Shown here piece after piece: positions 59,181-64,000 of a stretch of 64,000 nucleotides of DNA. The translations under genes were made by a program, and so were the position numbers. The notes under the pieces were generated by a model. The model searched no databases. It was given only the letters and a program-made list of their open reading frames with translations, and was not told the origin of the DNA. Every line of letters begins with the position of its first letter. Position 1 is the first letter of the stretch. Source of the DNA: Chaetoceros tenuissimus (taxonomy: Eukaryota; Bacillariophyta; Thalassiosirophyceae; Chaetocerotales; Chaetocerotaceae); contig BLLK01000038.1 of assembly GCA_021927905.1 (NCBI GenBank), positions 1,798,001 to 1,862,000 of the forward strand, in the 5' to 3' direction.

Positions 59181-59490
59181 TATTTGTCATGTGTACTCGT
59201 TAACAACAAAAGATGTCAGTAGAGAGTAGCACTAGATGAGCGATTAATCACTATCGTGTTGTGTATTTTGTAAAGAATTTTTCGGCGATGAAAAGAGTGA
59301 CAAAAGATTGCATTTAACCCCCGTGTCGTTTGTCATTCTGTCAAGTAACCATTTTTTAACGTCCTGCACCATGGCCATAATTCCAATTTGAAAAATTGAA
59401 CAAATCTTTACGTACCGTACATAAAATAGCTGTGTAAAATGGAATCAAATATTCACGAAAGCAGCATGGTGGCTTCTGTAAAAGAAAAAA
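59181..59490. promoter_or_regulatory. Promoter region of the FkbM gene with diverged direct repeat
   Basis: 59337-59412 (TCTGTCAAGTAACCATTTTT, then TAACGTCCTGC) matches 58075-58140 beyond the 3' end of the FkbM gene (TCTATCAAGCAGCCGTTTTA, then ATTAACGTCCTGC) with several differences. The 59337 copy is 157 bp upstream of the FkbM ATG. No gene is seen. Confidence 0.5.
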
Positions 59491-59577
59491 CGTGCGAAAG
59501 GTCGAATCGAACGACTGGGACGCTAATCCCCTACAGGTTTGAAGCCTGCACTCACCACCAGGCAAGATCATCCACAC
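59491..59577 (-). tRNA. tRNA-Sec (TCA), selenocysteine
   Basis: The 87-nt minus-strand sequence has the eukaryotic tRNA-Sec layout. The acceptor GTGTGGATG pairs with the 3' strand CTTTCGCAC, with mismatch at U8 and a discriminator G, as in animal tRNA-Sec. The anticodon stem-loop is TGCAGGCTTCAAACCTGTA with TCA, which decodes UGA. The variable arm is long (GGGGATTAGCGTCCC) and the T-arm is GTCG-TTCGATT-CGAC. The match to the known animal sequence across the anticodon arm and 3' end is striking. It shows that the organism inserts selenocysteine. Confidence 0.9.
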
Positions 59578-59733
59578 ACGGGGGTCGAACCAATGTCTCA
59601 TAAAATTACTTTCTGCAATAGGCCTTTTATTTGCTATATAAAGACTAAAAATTGTTTCTATTCCTTTTATTCCTTCATATTCCATATTCCATCCTATTTG
59701 ATTGATTGATTCAACTATGAAACACAACAAATA

Positions 59734-60738
59734 ATGAAAATGAAATCAGCAATCATAGTCGCTAGACATGGAGAAAGGATAGATTACTATCTAAGAGACA
59801 ATGGCGGCAATTGGCTGCAAGAACCAAACAATGAAAGACCATGGGATCCTCCTCTCACATATCGAGGACAGATGCAAGCTCGAAGACTTGGATCCTATCT
59901 ATACAAACTGATACAAGAACTTGAATTACCTCCTCTCGAAGCTGTCTATTCGTCACTATTGACTAGATGTTGCATGACTGCCGGTGAAGCCATTATTGGC
60001 TATCAACAAAAAGATCAAGAAGCTGATAAGAATAAGAAAGAATGTACAAGTTCAGATCTAAAAGTACACATCGAGACGGGTCTAGTAGAAGTATTAAATG
60101 AGAAATGGTATCGTTCATGGTGTTTACAAGATTCAGATGGAACTTGGGGAGGGAAAGATGGAGATAAATATCAGAATGGTGTCTTTCCTCCGCCTATACA
60201 TGAAAGTGACGTACATTCCAAAGGAAAGATTCGCAGTCATTTATTGTTTCAATCCAAAACAGAGACTTGTGAATATTTACAGAATTATCGAGGTCATGGG
60301 AATGATGAGTCTTTGGATTCTTTCAATGGATCTACTCATGTGCAAGAATTTCAATCTTCTTCGGGTATAGTGTCTCAATTGCTTGCAAGTCAAGAGAAGG
60401 AAATTTATTCATCGACAGACAACTCTTATCAATGGAACAATTTTGAATCTCGAAAAGTATTACAAGATCGAGTCACTGATGTTGCAAATGAACTATCACG
60501 AAAGCATCCAGGCAAGACTATTCTTTTGGTATCGCACGGATCACCTGTTACTAGATTGTATGAGTCATTGTCTGGTAATGATTGGAAAGCTCATGGAGTC
60601 AGTACCTATACATCGTTTAGCATCTATCAATCTAAAGATTCGGAAGAAGGCAATGGTTGGCAAGTACTTCGTGCAAACGATAATACTCATGTAGAGGAAA
60701 TACATATGGAATCAGCTGATCAAAAGGCTGCGTGGTGA
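59734..60738 (+). CDS. Histidine phosphatase (phosphoglycerate-mutase-like) family protein
   Basis: A 334-residue protein of the histidine phosphatase superfamily. The N-terminus has the phospho-acceptor motif IIVARHGERIDYYL (R-H-G-E), PLTYRGQMQARRLGSYLYKL follows, and SSLLTRCCMTAGEAI is the usual (S-x-L-x-R-C/A-x-x-T-A) second strand. IRGHGN-like and LLVSHGSPVTRLYESL give the second catalytic His. A long polar insert sits at about 95-190. The start is the first ATG, MKMKSA. The closest named relatives are UBASH3/TFIIIC-associated tau55-type proteins, but the polar insert and lack of other domains leave the function open. Confidence 0.85.
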   Translation: MKMKSAIIVARHGERIDYYLRDNGGNWLQEPNNERPWDPPLTYRGQMQARRLGSYLYKLIQELELPPLEAVYSSLLTRCCMTAGEAIIGYQQKDQEADKNKKECTSSDLKVHIETGLVEVLNEKWYRSWCLQDSDGTWGGKDGDKYQNGVFPPPIHESDVHSKGKIRSHLLFQSKTETCEYLQNYRGHGNDESLDSFNGSTHVQEFQSSSGIVSQLLASQEKEIYSSTDNSYQWNNFESRKVLQDRVTDVANELSRKHPGKTILLVSHGSPVTRLYESLSGNDWKAHGVSTYTSFSIYQSKDSEEGNGWQVLRANDNTHVEEIHMESADQKAAW

Positions 60739-60913
60739 GGTCGTACATCATCCTTTGAGTCATGACTTTCGAGCCAAGAAGTATTTACTGTCGAAAGATG
60801 TCAAACCTGCTGTCCAAAAATAGGAGTTCGAATGGCAAAAAGATACAAAGTCCTCTCAACCCTCTCATATTTTTCAGCTGCTACTTATTCTTCCTCATTG
60901 ATCAAGAGATAAG

Positions 60914-62020
60914 ATGAACAACACAGATTTATGCACGAGTATCCATGACGTCTTGGAATCTCAACAGGGAGACTTTTTGAAGTACCTCACTGTAAAAGAA
61001 GTGTGTATCCTTCAACATATCTCTAAGACTCATTCTTTTTGCAAGTGGTCAAAGATTGAAATAGACAGAAGATACCAAAACTGGCTTAAAACTTGTTCAA
61101 AGGCATGGGGAGTTGGCATCCCCGTAGTTACTTCTGGCTTTGGACACAAGTCAGTTGATGATATACCATTACTTGAATCCACAATTAGGACACTAGAGAA
61201 TATTGCGAAGAATATGAGTGGAGGTCTTGAAATATTTTTACATAACAGAGAGTCCGGAGCTCCTCCTCAGCCAGAATTATTTGCATATGGGAAAAACGTC
61301 AGATACACAACACTCGGTGATGAATACGAGTCTATTCCAATTGTAGCTATGTTTGACATTTACTGTGATGGTAAACATATGTGGAATGGGGTTAGACCTA
61401 TTGTCAACGAAGAAATAGGAAACATCTCTTTTCCAATTAATGATGACTATGATGACGAATCAGAATCTTCAGATATTTGGATCGGAGCTACATATATCGA
61501 ATTATTTTTTAGTAACTCTCTGGGAGACAAAACAGATGAGGCTACATATCATCCTTTTTCCCCTAACAACAGTAGACCAAATCGATATTTGATATCTACA
61601 GACGCTGAAGATATCAGGACTTGGACAATCAATCTCAGCTTTCTCACAGAAAAGAGCAAAGAAACTCTAGTCCGATCAGTGGATATTCGGCCTGATGAAA
61701 TTCTAAACCATATCTGTATGATGAGCCAGTGGGATGATCAAGAAAGCGCACTATTGGAGTCTGAAGAGGATCTGAATGGAGTGATTCTAAATGAAAAAGT
61801 GAAGCGCTGCTCAGGATTTCATTGGATGTGGAAAGAAGGGACAAAAATCATGGTTTTGTCAGAAGAGAATAAGTTGACCGAATGCAGCCTAGATGATAAT
61901 GACTTCGATATTTGCTTCTGGTTAGATGAACGCGATCCTAGCAAGAGAAGGTTTCATGTTACTACTGGTTTTTCATGTGAAAATACTCTACTAGCCGGAA
62001 TGATTTTGAACGGAAGATAA
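60914..62020 (+). CDS. Unknown protein with possible F-box-like N-terminus
   Basis: A 368-residue protein. Residues about 12-55 (VLESQQGDFLKYLTVKEVCI, then LQHISKTHSFCKW) resemble a degenerate F-box. The remainder is a beta-rich domain with no family I recognise: PELFAYGKNVRYTTLGDEYE, IPIVAMFDIYCDGKHMWNGV, SSDIWIGATYIELFFSNSLG, then VDIRPDEILNHICMMSQWDD and KRRFHVTTGFSCENTLLAGM. There is no signal peptide. It lies downstream of the histidine phosphatase in the same direction, with a 175-bp gap. Confidence 0.65.
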   Translation: MNNTDLCTSIHDVLESQQGDFLKYLTVKEVCILQHISKTHSFCKWSKIEIDRRYQNWLKTCSKAWGVGIPVVTSGFGHKSVDDIPLLESTIRTLENIAKNMSGGLEIFLHNRESGAPPQPELFAYGKNVRYTTLGDEYESIPIVAMFDIYCDGKHMWNGVRPIVNEEIGNISFPINDDYDDESESSDIWIGATYIELFFSNSLGDKTDEATYHPFSPNNSRPNRYLISTDAEDIRTWTINLSFLTEKSKETLVRSVDIRPDEILNHICMMSQWDDQESALLESEEDLNGVILNEKVKRCSGFHWMWKEGTKIMVLSEENKLTECSLDDNDFDICFWLDERDPSKRRFHVTTGFSCENTLLAGMILNGR

Positions 62021-62089
62021 GATTTTTAAAACCAATACTTAAAATCTAATTCATAGCAACATACTACCTAGAATAATTATAAAAACTAT

Positions 62090-63651
62090 TTACATTGCTG
62101 GGAACTCCTTCACCATTTCAGAGATGAAATCATTGGAAACACTCTTCAAATGCTTCAAAACTTCCAAGTTTCCATCAATCATATCAGCCTCATGGTAAGA
62201 AACATCCCACTTCTTACAGAAACTATCTACAAGCTTGTGCACCTTGTGCAAGTTATGTCTTGGAACGGTAGGGAACAAGTGGTGCTCTACCTGGTATTGA
62301 AGTCCACCACAGAACCAATCTACGAACCATTGTGGCATACCGTGTCCTCCAATGATGTTACGGGTAGTAGTTACTTGCAACTTCCAGAAATCAGGACGAG
62401 TCTCTGCATCATATACTGCCATACCATTGTGTCCAAGTCCGAACACAAGAGCAAGGAAAAGTCCAGAAGACATGCATGCAGTCATGTAATACATTGCCGA
62501 ATAAGCAAAGGACCATTCACCAAATTTACATGAAAGAGCAAAGTTCCAAGTATGGAACATGAGCAAAAGGGTAGGTTCTGCAATAGGATATGCCAATCCC
62601 TTACGCTTGAATTCCTCCTTTGCATTCTCGGTAGAAGCACCAAGTCCGAGTGCAGTCTTGAAGGATTCATTCAACCATGACAATCTCGCCAAGAGAAGGA
62701 TAGGGAAGTAAGTAATCGCCTGATGCTTGATGAAAAACTTGGTCATTGGAGAATGCTTGCCATTAGGATCAGCCTCCTTCAAAGAATTCGCCTGTTTCAA
62801 AGTCCAAGCCAAAAGAGGCATGGTATCAATATCTGGATCACCATCTTGTGCTTCGTCACCTGACGCATGAAGGTTAGTTACAGCATGATGTCCATTATGC
62901 TTATTCTTCCACCAAGAAACTGAAAATCCCTGCAAAAAGTTTCCTACGAATAATCCTACAAGATCTCCAAATAGACGATTCTTGAATACCTGATGATGCA
63001 TAAAGTCATGTGCAAGCCATCCGCACTGTTGCCAAAAGAGACCCAACAAGAGCGCTGAAGCAATGTGTACCGAAGTCTTATCGGAAAACATTACCATGGA
63101 AACAGCAACCGCCCACATGGAAAGATTGAAACAAATTTTGAATAGATAGTATAATTTGGATGATTGGAAGAGTCCCATTTTGACCATTTGAATACGTAAT
63201 TCTCTGTATCCCTTTTCGAAATCGAGCTGATGTTGATCCTTTTTGGTAGATTCTGCCACGAGTTCTCCCTTTAGGAATGGCTTCATGGTTTTCATGGAAC
63301 CTGTTGCGTGAAATGCTGCAAAGATGTCGGTCATGTCATCTCCTGCGTGAGTAAAGATTACTGCTCCACTGTAAGTAAGAATTGAGGTTAGTCTATGAGA
63401 ACCTATGAAATGTATCTTTGTACATGGAGTACATCATGTCGTCACATATATGAGACATATCTATGTATATCTCAAGCTCGATAGACTTACCCAGGATGCT
63501 CATACCAGTCAGATACATCATAAACTTTGTTCTGATGAACCATCCATGCATCTTTTGGAGTGTTGTGCTTCTTCACTTCCTCCCAGGTAATCTGTGGAAG
63601 CTCCACTTGTTCCTTCTTATCTGCAACGACTGCTCTTCCTCCTTTTCCCAT
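62090..63651 (-). CDS. Front-end delta-6 fatty acid desaturase with cytochrome b5 domain
   Basis: A two-exon gene coding 479 residues. Exon 1 is 63491-63651 (MGKGGRAVVADKKEQVELPQ...KVYDVSDWYEHPG). Exon 2 is 62090-63368, and the 122-bp intron (GTAAGT...TTACAG) splices in phase 2 through a Gly codon. The enzyme desaturates 18-carbon fatty acids near the carboxyl end, on the way to EPA and DHA. The heme-binding HPGG motif (52-55) is in an N-terminal cytochrome b5 domain. The three His boxes are HDFMHH (174-179), HNGHH (211-215) and QVEHH (413-417), where Gln replaces the first His as in front-end desaturases. The whole resembles Phaeodactylum delta-6 desaturase (FTHAGDDMTDIFAAFHA, WWKNKHNGHHAV). 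No plastid signal is seen, so an ER location is likely. Confidence 0.92.
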
Positions 63652-64000
63652 TTTGACTATATGTAATTACTAGGTAGTAGTAGTTGGTAGATGCTCAATA
63701 GAGTATTCTATGATAAGAGCGAGAATTGATTCACGAAAGCAGAGAAGCAGGCCGACGTTGAACTTGCGTTGCTTTGGCCACCTTTTGCATCATCATTGCT
63801 CCTTCGGCTTTTCTTTGAATGGATACTGCTGAGTCAACGTGGCCTCGTGACGAAGAATACAAACACCGAAACTGTAATTATTCGCGCCAAAATTAAGGAA
63901 AAGGTTCGTAATTTGGCGCGAAGGGTTGGCGGTAGTTCTTGGCATAAGAATAAGAGTGTACTTCACGATGGTATCTTTTGTAAGGATATTCTAAACGATT
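63652..64000. promoter_or_regulatory. Right-edge region with inverted pair of E2F-type sites
   Basis: TTTGGCGCGAA occurs at 63912-63922 on the plus strand and in exact reverse complement at 63881-63891, 20 bp apart. This is the E2F/DP consensus TTTSGCGC plus flanks. The pair is about 230-270 bp from the desaturase start but may belong to a plus-strand gene beyond the window. No coding frame is visible here. Confidence 0.6.

Noticed and set aside
1-64000. CRISPR array, rRNA operon, phage or virus genes
   Set aside because: No spaced short repeats of CRISPR type, no rRNA signature and no viral structural or replication domain was seen.

Overview
The window is nuclear DNA of a diatom, most like Chaetoceros (a C. 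tenuissimus-like species). The reasons are AT-rich sequence with short GT-AG introns (about 45-370 bp), diatom-type proteins (a Phaeodactylum-like front-end delta-6 desaturase, a diatom-type cyclin, a plastid presequence with an ASAFAP-like site, Cys-rich secreted tails) and families I associate with Chaetoceros (BspA-type LRR protein, F-box/ankyrin tandem arrays). The genus is an inference from memory of these families. No search was possible.

Layout. 1-7.2 kb: the 3' part of COP9 signalosome subunit 2, a quinone-reductase-like MDR enzyme, a membrane RING-H2 E3, a 2H phosphoesterase and a cyclin. 7.6-19.1 kb: an accessory cluster of secreted enzymes, with two intact sulfatases, a metallophosphoesterase-LamG protein, a plastid-targeted coiled-coil protein, and a third sulfatase, inverted relative to the first and broken by one missing base. 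Three of the enzymes end in the same Lys/Cys-rich tail. 19.5-27.4 kb: an unknown gene, then a family of unknown proteins (two intact, one frameshifted, two relics) with an LRR gene inside. 27.5-31.9 kb: a three-exon membrane protein with about 18 Lin-12/Notch repeats, flanked by 48-bp direct repeats. 32-48.7 kb: mostly housekeeping genes, namely an MRG chromatin protein, arrestin-like protein, HAD-like protein, SPFH-like protein, a small two-exon gene, COA5/PET191, NOP58, an unknown protein, tRNA-His, mitochondrial ribosomal protein mL53, a type I membrane protein and an SLC25A44-like carrier. 49.2-56.5 kb: a reeler-like surface protein and a tandem array of three F-box/ankyrin genes plus a truncated fourth copy. 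56.5-58.2 kb: a hairpin-rich gene desert that may be a decayed transposable element. 58.2-64 kb: an FkbM methyltransferase, tRNA-Sec, a histidine phosphatase, an unknown protein and the delta-6 desaturase, with an inverted pair of E2F-type sites at the right edge.

Recurring regulatory sequence: a fused CCAAT/CRE string (CCAATGACGT) lies about 125-230 bp upstream of several start codons. Two neighbouring promoters share a nearly identical 29-bp block. The most interesting signals are the secreted sulfatase/phosphoesterase cluster with a shared tail, the tRNA-Sec gene (which implies selenoprotein synthesis), the unknown protein family with its pseudogenes, and the repeats that flank single genes.
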